The notes under the pieces: model-generated | Database searches by the model: none | The model's input: only the letters and a program-made list of their open reading frames with translations | Told to the model about the DNA's origin: nothing | Made by a program: the position numbers and the translations under genes | In this document: piece after piece, positions 11,602 to 24,919 of the stretch | Numbering within the stretch: the first letter of the stretch is position 1 | Layout of the letters: every line of letters starts with the position of its first letter | NCBI GenBank assembly: GCA_035771175.1 | Contig: CM069606.1 | Location: 30,399,816 to 30,463,815 of the forward strand | Direction of reading: 5' to 3' | Source: Paratinospora sagittata | Lineage: Eukaryota; Streptophyta; Magnoliopsida; Ranunculales; Menispermaceae | Length of the DNA: 64,000 nt

Positions 11602-13385
11602 GTTATCTCAATGAACCCCATGTTATGAAAGTTTTGATGATTCCAAATATCTCCAGTTCGTCTATCTAATGATCTTGTCAAGTGTTTCAGATTTATTAAT
11701 AATCAACATCAAGGAATTGAGATCACAAACCCATTGAACAGAAAAATGAAGTTCCACGTCTGTCAGTACTTAGATTGTAAGGTCTATCAATCAACTTATT
11801 CTCAGCAAGATTTTTATCATTTGCATGTTTGATTTAATCCGATTACTTTATGTTTTATCGTGTTTTAATCGAGAAATCAAAAACCGTTTTTATAAAGTCT
11901 TTCAGGATGCTAATGTTTTAGCAGCGCTCTCCTGAACTTGATGAGTTAGGACGCTAATAAAATGTTACGACGCTCAAGGTTAAATTGATATGATTAATAA
12001 GGACGCTTACTTGTTAGTAGTGACCTTTCTCTTATCAACCTTTGAGAGTGTCAGGGCGCTGATTTAACTTCAGCTCGCTGAAAGATTTTCTTTTATCTTT
12101 AAGTGATTTCTATCTGTAAGGACGCTGGTAAGTTATAAGTTGAATGAATTATCAGGACGCTACTTGTGTAGGAGGATCCTCATCTTTAGAATCAACTTAA
12201 GTAATATTCAAGACGCTCACCGTCCGTCAGCGTGCTTAAACATTGTTTTAAAACTGCTTTTAATAGTTTAGGACGCTTACTCATGAGTAGCGCCCTCATG
12301 CTTTAAGTTGTTAATTCTCAAAGCAAGTCAGGACGCTGATATTTTATGAGCGCCCTCAAAGGAACAAAACGACAGAAATGATATTTTTACTATTCTGACA
12401 TGTACGTGTTTTCTGCCACCTTTTCTGAACAACTTTTCGTACAAAATCAATTTTTCAGTATTTGTAAGAGATATTCTTTGATTCACGAACTACTTCTTCT
12501 ATAACTTTCCTTATTCGTGTATCTGGAGAAAAATAGAATATTCATGAATTGTGCAATTGCCACTATCGTGATATATTCTAGCTGTTGTGAGTAAACGTTC
12601 ATATTTGAAATTAAAATTCAAATGAACAACAACTTGATCTCTACAAGTCTATAAATACAGACACTTAACAATTTATTAAGCATCGAAAATTCTCTAAGCT
12701 AAAACACTTTTTGAAAGGTAGTCGAATTTTCATCTGGTTAAGAAAACGTTTAAGTCGATCTATTTTCACAGTAGTTTTTCTTTGAGACTTTACGTACTCA
12801 AAAGGTTTTCATACTGAGCTAACATTCTATCTTTATCTGAAAAATAGATTTAAAGCTTTGAACTGTTTTCACTCAAATCGTTCAACACTGTTTTAACTTA
12901 TATCATTCTTACTGAAAGAGTAATTTGAGAGATAGTTCATAGGATACAGTTGTATTCAATTTCATATTTTGTATATTGTATCAAGGTTGTAATAGTAGTT
13001 AGGTAAACTACTGAGTTGATATTTTATATTCAACAAAGTCTGGTCTTCTTACACCCGTAAGTTGTGAAACGGTAGTTCTCACACCCGTAAGTTGAGATAG
13101 GTTGGTCTCACGCCTGTAAGCTAAGCAGTGTAACGGTTGTTCTCATATCTGCAAGTTGAGAAAAAGTGTAATGATTTGATTCTCACCCTTAAGAGAATCC
13201 CTTAATGCCAAGGTTAAAATCCTAACTAAGGAGGTTAGGTAGTGGATGTAGGCAAGTAGCCGAACCACTATAAATTGACTGTGCATATTTGTTTATTTTC
13301 TGCACTGCATGTTTGCCATTGTTATTATTTTCTAAATCGTCTAAGTGTCCAATTCTCCCCCTTTTTGGACATATCTGGGCCAACA
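11602..13385 (+). mobile_element. Copia (Sirevirus-type) 5' LTR
   Basis: The right end GGGCCAACA at 13385 is followed by a primer binding site. The LTR holds an array of GGACGCT / GCGCCCTCA hairpin motifs (about 11905-12360), a TATA region (CTATAAATACAG, about 12650), the ACACCCGTAAGTTGA repeat (13040-13170) and AACTAAGGAGGTTAGGTAGTGG. The left end is eroded (CAATGAACC where other copies have TGTTGAACC). It belongs to the same subgroup as the solo LTR at 54437-57169. Confidence 0.65.
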
Positions 13386-14456
13386 ATTGCTATCAGAGCA
13401 GTGTTGCTCTTCAAAGAAACTTCACAATTTCTTTGATATCAATGGGAATGACCAGAGGGAACGTCATAGAAGTAGGCAACCTCTAGACAGACCACCTCTG
13501 TTCAATAAAGATTGGTTTGAAGATTGAATGATAAGGATGAAACCTTTCTACGATCTAAGGATATCAGTCTATGGGAAATGGTTGTAAATGTCTACACCAT
13601 GCCCAACAAGCCTATTGAGCTATAAACAGATAAGGAAAGACTAAATGTTAAACTTAACGCTCAAGCGGTCTATGCCTTGTACTGTTATCTACCCGAGGAA
13701 GAAGTAGAAAGGGTAGTTCATCTTGAGAGTGCCAATAAAATTTGGGAAACTCTCAAATCACTTCATTGTGATAAGATTAACATTCGAGATGAAAAACTCA
13801 AAGAATCTGATAGACAATTCAATGCCTTTGAGATATCGGAGAATGAATCTCTCAATACGGCATGCAACAAATATCAATCTATTCTTGACGGAATGCAAGA
13901 ATTGAATCAGGAAGTACCTGCAGAAATATCCTGGTTTATTTTTGTGATAAGCTTCCAAAGAAATGGAATGATAAGTTGACTACATTCGCTGAATCTGTTG
14001 AACCATGGGAAATGAATTTAAAGGAGTTTTGTGATCTCCTGCAAACCATGGAAAGAAGGGATGAAACTAGAGACCCAATTAGAACATTAGAAGAGTCACT
14101 TGTCCACTTTAGGGTTTCAAACAACGAGTCAGTTCATGATAACCTTCAACATTTTATACATATAGTAAATGAACTTGAATACTCTGGAAAAACCATCACT
14201 CACTCTACTTTAGTACAATATTTTTTTAACAGTTTTCCTAAGAACTGGAAATATAAAGTAGATTTTATAAACAAAATTTCAAATCCAATTGAAATCAGTT
14301 TTAGAAAAATTGATTATATTTTAAGTGGATTAGATACTTCATCTAAGAGAGAAGACATTCTTGCAAATGCACCAAGCAGGAACATAAGTGAAGTTGCTGA
14401 TGAAATATATACAATGAGTCAACAATCCTTAGCAAGCACCCAGAACGCTCAATAAA
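13386..14456 (+). pseudogene. Copia primer site and gag relic
   Basis: TGCTATCAGAGC at 13388-13399 is a one-base variant of the usual initiator-methionine tRNA primer site. A gag frame starts with ATG at 13442 but shifts after about 25 bp. The text RPPLFNKDWFED, then SLWEMVVNVYTMP, then SANKIWETLKSLHCD, in successive frames, matches the N-terminal gag (UBN2-type) of copia elements. A further shift near 13975 leads into an open 159-codon segment with ESLVHFRVSNNESVHDNL and NSFPKNWKYKV, a second gag-like stretch. The frame ends at 14453-14455. No zinc knuckle or pol follows, so the element is cut off after gag. Confidence 0.75.
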
Positions 14457-15285
14457 AGATCTCCTAATAAAATGTCAAAAAAGAAGTCTGCATGGAGAAC
14501 AAAAATAATGAATTATCTCAGTTGCTCCAAAATGAGACAGAGTACTCAAGTCAAGGACTTTGCAGTACCTTGAGGTAAAAGTCAAAAATATGCAAAGGTA
14601 TAAAAGTCACTCTATTTTCTTCTACTATTGGAACATACTCATCAGTTACTACTTGAAATTAATGTCTATGTTTAATTATGTGTTGCTCGGAATGGTTAAA
14701 TTCTTTTTGCTCGTGATTAAATTATTGACTGTTGGTTGATGAAATATAATTTGCAATATCAGTTATTCAACCATACGATATTTGAGCTTGTATTAGTCAA
14801 ATATGCTAAATATTAGAGCTTAAGTATCAATAAGGATGCTAACAGTGTTTGAGGACGCTAATGTGCCCGATGCCATTAGTTGTTTCAAAATCACTCGTCA
14901 CAAGGACACTAATGTGCATAATAACTCTAGTCGAGTAAGAATGATAGTTTGAAGTAGGACGCTAATCGGTCAATATTATCATTAAATCAAACCGCCTTTT
15001 TTAAGAATAGGAAGTGACACGTGTTGATATATGTCAGGAGCGAGCTTATCGCTCTCTCTATAAAGCCAAACCTGTTGTATCCTAAAAGTTACTTTTCACC
15101 TTTTATGCCCTAGGACGCTTCGAAGAACTTTTCCAGGAATCGTTTCCAAAGTTATCACTGAATTTTCATCTTTAACCTTGGTAAATCCTGTTCTCTGCTC
15201 TTTTTCGGATCCTCTCTTCTCTTGTGCTTCAGTCTTTGTTTTGTAGTCTAAGTTCTTCACAATCTCTTCTTTCGATTTTTTTTCA
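14457..15285 (+). other. Non-coding stretch with LTR-like GGACGCT motifs
   Basis: Between the gag relic and the next pseudogene there is no credible gene. GGACGCTAAT or GGATGCTAA motifs at about 14835-14965 resemble those in the copia LTRs, so part of this may be LTR or internal sequence of a related element. TATAAAGCC near 15059 could be a promoter remnant for the downstream pseudogene. Confidence 0.3.
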
Positions 15286-16347
15286 ATGGCACCCAAACCC
15301 AAAAAGCTTCGCCCCTTTTTTGCAAGAAAGCGAGTTGTGTCGCCATCATCACCTCCAGATAAGAGTGTGAAACCAAGAACTGAACCAACTTAAGCCTCAC
15401 TGGCTAAGGAACCCACACCAGTGATACCCACACCTCCTACTAAAACCTCGTCTCACCCACCTTCTTCTTCTCAGATGAGAAGAAAAGGAGACAAAGCCGA
15501 AAAGCTCATGAACCGAGCTGTAATTGATGGAAGCTATGACAATTTTGATTTCTTCATTAACTCCCATCTGGATATTTTCTCTCTTTTTGAATTCCAAGGC
15601 TAGATTGATTTTCTCATTCTAAACTCAAAATTGTATCCCAGTCTCGTCAGCCAATTCTATTTGAATCTGGTTGATAAACCCTGCTCTGAACTCTCAAAAC
15701 AATCTGTGGTGAAGGGAAAATCTGTTGAGATTTCTCCCAGATCCTTTTCTTAGACATTCCATTTTCCAAATGATGAAAGTGCCCACATATTTTCATTCAT
15801 CAAGAATAAAGTTTAGTATCCAGGCTATAACAACCTTTCTGCTCTTAATCTTGTCTCAAGGAAAAAAGACCATTCTTATGTCCACAAGAAACTCACAAAT
15901 CAGCCATTTGAACTTATTCCCAGAATAATCCACAACGTCATTACCCACATCATTCAACCTAAAATCGATAGCAAGGGTAATGTAAATGAATTAAACTTAT
16001 TCTTAATCTGGTGCATTCTGGAAAAGAAGAAAGTAAAGCTCGCTCACATTCTCATGAATGTAATGAATACTGTGATTAGTAGAGGAGGAGGTTTACCTCT
16101 GGGTATGTACCTCACCACTTTGTTCGAGAGATGTGGTATCGATTTCAGTGGAGAAAGCTTTAAGGAACCTAGTAGATACAACTGCATTGGTCAAACCACT
16201 GTGAAATTGATGAGATATACTTATGTTTCTGCATTGGACAAATGGCTTCCAATGTCAGAAGTTCCACTTGAAGGTGAACCCAGTGGAAAAGATGAAGTAA
16301 AAGAAGAAGATGTATCAGTAATAGAGAAAGAAGCTGCCCAAGCTTAA
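15286..16347 (+). pseudogene. Plant transposon-associated protein (Transposase_32-like), four in-frame stops
   Basis: One frame can be followed from ATG 15286 to TAA 16345-16347, about 353 codons, with stops at 15391 (TAA), 15601, 15751 and 15814 (all TAG) but no frameshift. The N-terminus is basic and proline-rich (MAPKPKKLRPFFARKRV, then PTPPTKTSSHPPSSS). The middle reads ELNLFLIWCILEKKKVKLAH and then GGGLPLGMYLTTLFERCGID. That order resembles the 'putative plant transposon protein' family found with plant retroelements, which is my best guess from memory; the function of the family is not known to me. The C-terminus is acidic (KDEVKEEDVSVIEKE). The lack of frameshifts suggests fairly recent loss or slow decay. 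Confidence 0.55.
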
Positions 16348-18123
16348 AATGCTCCAGTCGAAAAGGCTGTATACTCCAATGCCAAAATCATTTGTGAATG
16401 ATCAATAAAATACAATGCATTTACATACATAACATGCTTACGTTTAAAGATTTTATATAAATACAATGTTATACAAGAACCAAAATCAAGAAATATACTC
16501 ACAGTGATTAAATGTTATTTTTATGTCAATGAACCCAGTAATATTCAGGACAAGGGATCACCATGACCATCACCAAACTCATTGCACCATCAACCTTTCC
16601 AACATCAATATTCCCTCAAGCTTATTCACCAACACATTCAATTTTCAATTCCTATGCAAATATGAAATTCAAGCCACACTTAATCATTATAAACTACTAA
16701 ACACTATTCAATCTCACTAACACACCAATAAACATTTGCAATTCATGTATAATTCAAATTTATTTCCTTAACTATACTTACTTATATTATTCATTCAAAT
16801 ACATTTCATTTGATCCAAGTCTTGCTCATTCACCACTAATTCTTACTTTAGCAACCTGAAAAATATTATACACATTCCATGAATTTAGGTTCCAGCTCAA
16901 CTTAGGACTCATAAGCAGTTGAAGACGCTACTATGTCATTTCTGTGGTCAATCTAGATATTTTCACAAGAAAGAACAGTAAAAATAGATTTCCAATTCAT
17001 ATTTCCACTAGTTCTCAGTTTCATTTTTCTACTAGAACATATATCAATTTTATTAAAAATATAGAACATTCCTAAAATTATTTTGTCCACATCGACACGT
17101 GTAAAATCAGTCCTACTACCATTCTACTACCTTCAACAAGTATTTTACTAAAGTTTTACACATTCGCGGAGGTCACAAAAGTAAATTTTACTCACCAAAA
17201 TCATATATTTAGTTACTAAAAATATCAAATCATATCCAAAAATCATGATCTTAACATCGAAACGTCCAGAATTCAGTTTTCCATAATTTTATGGCTTCAA
17301 ATCGGGATTTCACGGAAGTTTGACATGGTTCGAAAGGTCTCCAATATCAAATTTAGCTTCCGACAACTGTACCGACATCAATATTACATTTGAACACAAA
17401 CAAACCACATATCTAATCTCTACACATCTATAGAAGTCATAATATATCATTTTTATGTGTTTCCACTCAAAGTGGGTCCAAACCCCATTTTTAGAAACAC
17501 GGTAAAACACCTTTTATAGCAAAAATTAATCTGCTAGAATTGTTATACACTAGTTAAAGATCAATTTCACGACAAAAAATAACGAATATAGCTTATCGGC
17601 ATGTCGAATTTGACCGCAAAACCTTCGCCCTTTTCTTTCTCTTCCTTCTGCACGTTTCTTCTTCTTTTCTCTTTCTCTTATTATGTTTTTTTTCTTTCAT
17701 TCAAAACGTTGGAGAGAGAGAAAAGAGATTAAAAATGAGATAATTATAACTATTTTGATTCTATGCTCCCCATACAACTTAATAAAACAAGTCCCCCCAT
17801 CAATTTCATTAATTCATTTAGCAACTCCTCGTCTTATAATTTATATCATTTATTTAGCAACTCCCCTACTTCATTAAATCATTTAACTTTTTACTTCATT
17901 TAATCATTTATCAATTAATATTATCATCTTTATTTAAGTTAATTTAATCGTTCCCTTATCTAACTCCAATTCGTATATTTAATTTATTCCCTTCACTTTA
18001 TGTATTTAGCACTTATTCTCATATATACATATATTTAACTCCTACATATGTATACGCATATTATATACCTCGATATACGCATAATTTAACATATGTATTT
18101 AATTAAAATTAAGAGGTGTTACA
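16348..18123 (-). mobile_element. Possible gypsy LTR, minus strand; no gene seen
   Basis: No coding region is visible. On the minus strand the right edge opens TGTAACACCTCTTAATTT (18123 leftward), an LTR-like start, and it interrupts copia LTR sequence that resumes at 18124. The left boundary was not found. The interior (17200-17650) has the texture of a gypsy LTR leader. Tentative. Confidence 0.3.
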
Positions 18124-18390
18124 AATAAAGATTGACACGTCGATTTATAGTGGTTCGACACCAACCGCCTACATCCACTACCTAATCTCCCCAATTACCC
18201 GATTAGGATTTTCCAAACTCACTAAATTGATTCATCTTACGAGTGTGAATCAAACCGTTACAACTTGATCTAACTTGCGGGTGTGGATCTTACCTAACTT
18301 GATCCAACTTATGGGTGTGGATCCTACCTGTCTTTGATTCAACTTATAGGTGTGAATCAAACCATTACAAGATATAGAACTTCTACGTGG
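18124..18390 (-). mobile_element. Copia LTR R/U5 remnant
   Basis: On the minus strand this carries the ordered marks of the local copia LTR 3' part: repeated CACACC(C/T)(G/A)(T/C)AAGTTG units (18240-18365), CCTAATCGGGTAATTGG in place of the usual gag-proximal block, GTAGTGGATGTAGGCGG and GAACCACTATAAATCG. It is cut at 18124 by the preceding LTR-like segment. Confidence 0.65.
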
Positions 18391-18449
18391 AGTCTTCCCC
18401 AATTGGCATCCAAGCCAATGTACATTCAAACTTACATGCATGTTATGTC

Positions 18450-19235
18450 ATGGTTAGAAATGAAGAAAACAGACCAACTTGCCCACTTTGAGAGGGTTTT
18501 TCTCTCTGTAAATGTCCTCTATAGGGGTTGTGGGTTGATGATTTTTAAAGTAGGAAGATTAGAGACGACATTAGAGGTGATAAGAGAGGAATAATACTAG
18601 AGTATCAATGCTTAAAATGTGGTGAATAGTTGCCTACTCGCCAAAAAAAAAAAAATGGGGACCATGCTGATTTTCAAAATATGTTTGGGGAAAATGTTCA
18701 CCCTTTTAATGGATGCAATTGAGACCATGGGTTAGGTAGGTCGAAAATAGGAAGTATGGAGAAGAGAAATGGGAAGATATTAGAACGAAATAGAAGGATA
18801 AAATAGGAGAAAACTGGGTAGGAACATGGTTGGTCGAAATGGAAAATAAGATAATTGTTGTAAAAGCCCATGTTTGATTCAGCTTTTCTACTTCAAAATC
18901 AAACCCATTGGAGCTGTGGGTTGGTGGGATTCAAAGTAGAAAAATTATAGAAGATATTTGTTTTGATAAATGGGAACAATAATGGTGATATCCATGCTAA
19001 AACCAGAATGAAACAGTGCCTGTCCACCATGAAAATTAAAGGAGCGGACAGGCTGATTTTCAACCAATGTTTGGAGCAAACGTTCACCATCAAATTGAGT
19101 CTGATTGAATCTGTGGGTTTGATCCATTAAAAATAGGAAGAGTTTAGAAGGGATATAAGGTGTAAATGATCAAGTAATATGGGAGAAAAGTGAGGAGAAA
19201 AAGTGTTGGAAAACATGCTGTTACAATGTTAACTG
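18450..19235. repeat. Degenerate ~190-bp tandem array, four units
   Basis: The anchor TGGGTT followed by a GTAGGAAG/ATAGGAAG-like block occurs at 18531, 18728, 18917 and 19114, spacings 197, 189 and 197 bp. Units 2 and 4 also share GCTGATTTTCAA...ATGTTTGG...GTTCACC (18668 and 19050). Divergence between units is high. A poly-A run lies near 18642-18655. No gene is visible. Confidence 0.5.
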
Positions 19236-20151
19236 AGGAAGATTATGAATAGTAAAATGTTTGACCAATTTTGACCGGTTAAGACCCCTTTGACTTGACC
19301 AATTTGAGTCTTATTTCATGCTAAAGGAGACTTGACTAACCCACCAAGACTTGTCCCAAATAGGAAAAATAAAAATAAATACATTAATGTGGGTTAAACC
19401 TTAGACTTTGATAAAATAATATATTTTCAAAAATTTGGCTTCATTAAATTAGTGAATAAGTTCAACTTATTTTTATGTGGCCTAAAATATCAACTTAGAA
19501 AATAAAAAATGTAGATTTGCTATAACAAGATAGCTCAACTAAATTTTGTCATTTTTAACTTCATAAGTCAAAATTAATTTAATTAAAGTCTATTAGACTT
19601 AATTAATTACAATGCAAATCAAAACCCATTATCTAATTAAACCAATAAGTTAATATTGGATTGGATAGATGTTTTACTAACTAAATTTAATTAACTAAAC
19701 CTAACCCATGAATCTAATTAGTCAATTTAATTCAATTTGAATTTATCAAGGTCGATTTGCGCTAAATAACTCTGATTTCAATTAACCCGTAGGCTTAATC
19801 AACTCAATCAAGCTACATTGACTTGACCCATTTAAATTAATTGAAACCCTATGAGTCCAGTTAGCCAACTTAGTACAACTTCAATAAACATAAGACAATT
19901 AATTTATTCATCCAGGCTTAATTAGGCTTCATACCTAATTTTAGGTGCAAACATAGTCACGATAAAGATGATGAAAAAATTACTATAATGCCCTTGGTAT
20001 CAAATAATTGATAAAATATTAATAAATAAGACTAAAATCTTAGTAAGGCTTTTCGCTGTAAAAATTCAAGGATAATAACTAAAATAAAACATAAAACTAT
20101 GACTATTTTGCCTATATGACTCTAAGGTTGGAAAATGTTACCTGTGTATGC
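19236..20151. other. AT-rich intergenic stretch
   Basis: I see no coding, RNA or clear mobile-element signal. A TTGACC(A/G)-rich patch near 19260-19310 is not interpretable. Confidence 0.4.
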
Positions 20152-22100
20152 ATGTAACATGTCCCGCCTTATATATATTGAGATAAGTTTTTATGAAATA
20201 ATAAACTATCATATCAAACGAAATATACCCTAGTTATCACAGTTTTATCGATATTTTAAGTGTTATTTAAATCCGATGATTTATTATGATTATTCGTAAG
20301 AGTTTTCCTAGATTATTGATTAGTTGACGAAGGCGGTTGATCCAGGCCCTTTCAAAGATTTATCATTATCAATGGTCCATAATCCAAACCGCTTAAGCGA
20401 CTTCATTATCATACACCAACTCATTTGAGAGAAGGTGATTGAGACATAAAGATTAATATTATTCTTAAAGAAATTAAATAATATACAACTAAACTATGAA
20501 GACGATAAATTAATCGATTATCGAGATTTGATTTTGGCATCATATAGGAAAATTGTATTTCATGAAAGATAATTTTCAAAGAATATCCTACTTATACTTT
20601 ATATGCATTTACATGCATTTATGCATAGTTTTTCACGATTTATCGATCACTCGCATATTCCTGCATTAATCAAACTGTCAAATGATAAAATGTGATTAAT
20701 GATTAAAATAATGGAGTGATTGGACGCTAGGATACATGTTTGTCCGATAGGCATAGACACGAGGGTCACATCGACCCTGGATCTCTAGAATATCTATTGA
20801 TGTCATATTACCGTTTGATCAGCGGGATTAGTGGGTCAATCATCTGACCAGCAGATTAGTCAGTTCCCGTTCCCTCCCAACGGGCACATCCAGTAGGGGT
20901 TGTGCTACTTGGATGTTGAGCGGATTGTGAGTGGTTAAGTGCGTCGGGCCAATGTAATGGTCACGAGCGCTTCATGCGAAAAAGTTGAAGTTGGGAGTAA
21001 TGGCGGCCCTGTTCAGAGGTAGATAATTCAAAGTTCTAACGAGAACCTCCTCGCTTGGTTAATACGAGGAAAATGATACCCTGACTGGGGTGTTGTAAAA
21101 TCAGTCGTATAGCTGGTCCAAAAAAAGTAATTGATGGAACGGGGTTCTCGTTATGGCTAAAGTGAAAACTTAAATAAATGTTAAGGGATCGGACCCCAAG
21201 GCATGTTATTTATTAGTGTGCTCGATATTAGGAGGATTCATGAGGTACACTGTGTATGGGCGAAGATATTCTGACTTGTCTCCTTTCTATTGTCACTGTA
21301 ATTTTTATTCTGATGGTGTTAAATTGGCATACGAGGCGTGCATTATTGAGGTATTCTGATTATTGTTTCAACATCATCATACAAAATTATAATTCCTTTA
21401 TGTATTTTATTTGCTTGTTTAATTTTTATAATTGGTAAATGGTAAATGATGATTTTCTCTGTAAGATATTGAGAAATTAACCTGCTTATTGGCATAAATC
21501 CTAAGATTTAGAGAATTTAATAAGGACAATGTCAAACATAGATTGAGAAAAGAAAATTAATAATAACAAGAATGTGGATATAGAATCCAAAATTGAGGTA
21601 CTAGTAGAAAAAGAAATAATACTTAGAATCATTTTTCATGAATTAAAAGTAGAAACACAATTTAACAAGGAAGACTTCATCAAATCTGTAATTTCCCTCC
21701 CCTTCCTAGGGAGTGGGTTTTGAAAGTGGTAGTTACTTACGAGCTACGTGGATTTACGCTCACCCTTCTTTTCATATTATCATTTTTCAGATGTGGTGAA
21801 TGAGACTCAGGAGGTTGAGGGTCAGCCGCTTGAGACAAAGGCACCGGGCAATTTTACTATGACTATCCGAGTGAGGAAGAGCCAGTTGTTGTTGCCGGCT
21901 ACATCGATATCGATCTACCGCCTTGGGAGTAGTGCGTAACATTTTGACTTTTTTTTTTTGGGTATAGATACCTTTTGATTCTTTTTATAACTATGGTGTC
22001 ATAATATTAGCTTTTTTCTTGTCACCATAAGACTGTAACATTAAACTCGATCTTAATTATAATATCATGTTGTATAACTACTTTAGGTTTCGCTGCGTAT
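20152..22100 (+). mobile_element. Possible gypsy LTR, no gene
   Basis: The left edge TGTAACATGTCCCGCC is a plausible gypsy LTR start. Later text such as CCAGTAGGGGTTGTGCTAC (20891) and the GCTCACCCTTC...TTTTCAG region (21758-21790) is of the kind seen in long plant gypsy LTRs. No CA end with a matching 5-bp duplication was found, so the call is an inference from composition and the left terminus. Confidence 0.3.
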
Positions 22101-24919
22101 GATTTTTAGTTTTTAATCGTACTCTTGATTGGCGATATGACATGATGAGATATTAGGCTTGTTGTATGTTGATGCAGATGTACATATAACGCCACACAAA
22201 CTTGTGGAAAAATAAAAAATAAAAAAAAATAAAATCCAACCCAAACTAATCATAAAAGGTTTGGTCGGGTTAATCGAGTTAGGCTTGAGTTGAGTAGAGG
22301 AAACTCTCCCAACTGTGCCAATATTATTATATTGAAGACATCCGTCCTCTTTTGCTTTTTTTCTCAAAAAACTAATCTATACTGGTTTTTGTGACTCATA
22401 TGCCCTTGAAAAGGTTATCGTAATTTTTTCTTAAAATAGTTACTTTTATTATTAATAAGGATAAAATATTAATTTGTTTGCATGTATATATTTTATATTT
22501 GAGCTTTATAATTCTGATTTTTTTCTATTCTATCCTTAAAACTTTCATTTTTTTTCCTCTCAGCTAGTTACTATCCCTATGTTTATGTAACTTTTTCTAT
22601 TTCAATCATACCAAAAGACAAATATAAACGTCTTTCTTTTTCATAAAATTGTATTTTATTTTAATTTATTTATAATAAAAATTACATGCAACACGTGTGC
22701 AAAAACACTAGTGATAATAATAATAAGTGAATGAAAAAGTCAGCCTAGATATTGCATCGTTTCACTTTTTATTAGAACATCGTTCATCTTGCACTTTTTT
22801 TTTTTTTCTTTTTACCTTAGTGAAGAACATTTTTACTATTAAATTTCACATGTTATATGCTCTTTTATGATCAGATCACTCCATAATGGTAATCAATATC
22901 AGTAGTACAAAGATATAAGGATTAATTATGATACAAGATTAAGTAACCAGGTCGGGCGACTTCATATTTGAAGGCTAAAGTACTAAGTACTACTGCTGGT
23001 GATGGGAGCTTCTTAAATTTAATACATTTAGGATTCGTTTGGTACGTAAAATTAGATGAGATAGGACTTCTTTTAGTCTTGAACTCATATTTGACTACTG
23101 ACTAAGATGACATAAAAAATAATCTCATCTTTATTTTTATTCTATTGTAATGAGATAAAATAGTAATGACCAAAATAGAAGATTATTTTTATCCCATTAT
23201 AATAGATTTTATATATTTTTTTAAATTGTTTAGTTCTATTTAATTCAATTCAATTTAACCCAATTCAATCCAATCTTATAAAAATAATTTTATCAATTCT
23301 GTTAATTAGAAACATGATTGGAGGGAGATTATATCTAAAAATGTTTTAAACTAGACACAGAAAAATATATGGAGACACGACATTGTTAAGACAAGGACAA
23401 TTACTCCTTGACCTACACATCTTAAAACTAAAAAGAGCAGATAAAAGCTAATTAAGCATACGCAATTTTCTCACTTGAAAACAAAATGTCATTATTGGCA
23501 ACTTTTTTGTGTGTGTGTGTGTAAGAAAATTAGAACAGGATTGAGGAGAAAAAACAACACCCAGGCAACTTATACCTTGTGTTTAAAATAAAAGTGCTTT
23601 TGATAAATGTTTTTTTTCATGATTAAAGCAAGCTGTTGAAAACCTATTGACGAAGCCCTCAAGTTTTTATTTTTAATTAATTGTAATAGAGTAAATATCT
23701 CAGAAAAAATAAATAAATTTTAAATAAAACTAATTGACGGCAGCCAACTTTTTCCAAAGTTAAAAAATGCTTATTTTAAATAACTATATATCTAAGCTGA
23801 TGTGGTGAATCATCAACAGAGGAAAACAAACCAAAACCCTCTTTATCACTCATCCCTTGGGTTTTTTTTTTTTTTGGGATCATTTTAACATTTCTAAAAA
23901 TGTAATTATCAAGATGATGCAAAATAAATAAATAGAAAAAAAACTGTTTGGTTGCTGAGAAATGAGGATTTTTTTTGAAAAAATTTGAGACTTTTTTAAG
24001 AAAATCATAATTTTTAGTGTTTGATTTACAAAAGAGATGACAAATAAATTTTCTTGACCTCATATTTTTTCAGCAAATTTTTCTTGTATAGGAAAAGAAA
24101 AATAAAATTTCTCAAGAGAAAATTTCTTTACAACTAAATTTAAAATTCTAGTTATAGTTACCTAATTGAATAGGTAACAGCCATGAGAAAAAAAAATTAT
24201 GTCTAATCAAATAACAATGAAAAAATAAATTCAAATAAATTTTGTCGAGAAAATTTTCTTAAAAAAATACTAATTTTTTGTAGGCTAGCTACTAAACATA
24301 CCCTAAAATTTTAGACTACATTTGATTCACAGTCTAAAAACAAGAATATAATCTAAAAAAAAATTGAAAAGTAATTTTTTATCATTTTCTGAAATTAATT
24401 TTTTTTAAAACAAAAAGTGAAAAAACTGTTTTTAAAATCTTTTCAACAAAATAAATTTTTAATATTTAAAAATTTTTAAATATAAAAAATTACAAACAAG
24501 TCCTAACTTCAACGACAGTCGAACGGGTGTCATGTCCTAAGTCAAGAGGGAAGAAACCAATCCCTATACTCGAGCCATGTACCACAAGCAAGTAAACCAA
24601 AAAGAAGAATATAGAAAAAAGGCAAAGATTCCTATGATCAGTTCTTCTTCATCCCGCTGCTTTCACGTGCAAACAATAATAATAGACAACCTCACATTCA
24701 CTCACTCCTTTCTTTTTCTTTCTTTTCATTTTATCTTTATTTTTCCATATATAAAATTAAGCTAAAACTTTAATACACTTTTCGCCTAAAACGGAAAAAA
24801 TATATATTTTTATATATTCAACACACGCAAGATAGAAATAGAGGCTCATCTCGTAACGTTTCGGTTACAGATTCGAATATATTTCTTACTAATGTAACGG
24901 CCGAACCGATCCGATCCGA
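22101..24919. other. AT-rich intergenic region downstream of the LRR gene
   Basis: No gene is supported. There are long A/T runs and a (GT)n run at 23509-23522. GTTTGGT-type starts at 23037 and 23948 could mark decayed hAT-type MITEs, but no convincing partner terminus or 8-bp duplication was found. The last ~100 bp before 24920 would be the 3' UTR of the minus-strand gene. Confidence 0.4.

Noticed and set aside
20152..22140. Exact right end for the possible LTR (GATATGACA at about 22141)
   Set aside because: The flanking 5 bp (TGATG) do not match those before 20152, so the boundary could not be supported.
23033..24310. hAT-type MITEs starting GTTTGGT
   Set aside because: The right-hand partners (for example near 24303) match only in about 12 of 15 bases and no 8-bp duplication was found.
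24577..24765. Short ORF downstream of the LRR gene
   Set aside because: It lies in AT-rich DNA with no family resemblance and low-complexity F/S-rich text.
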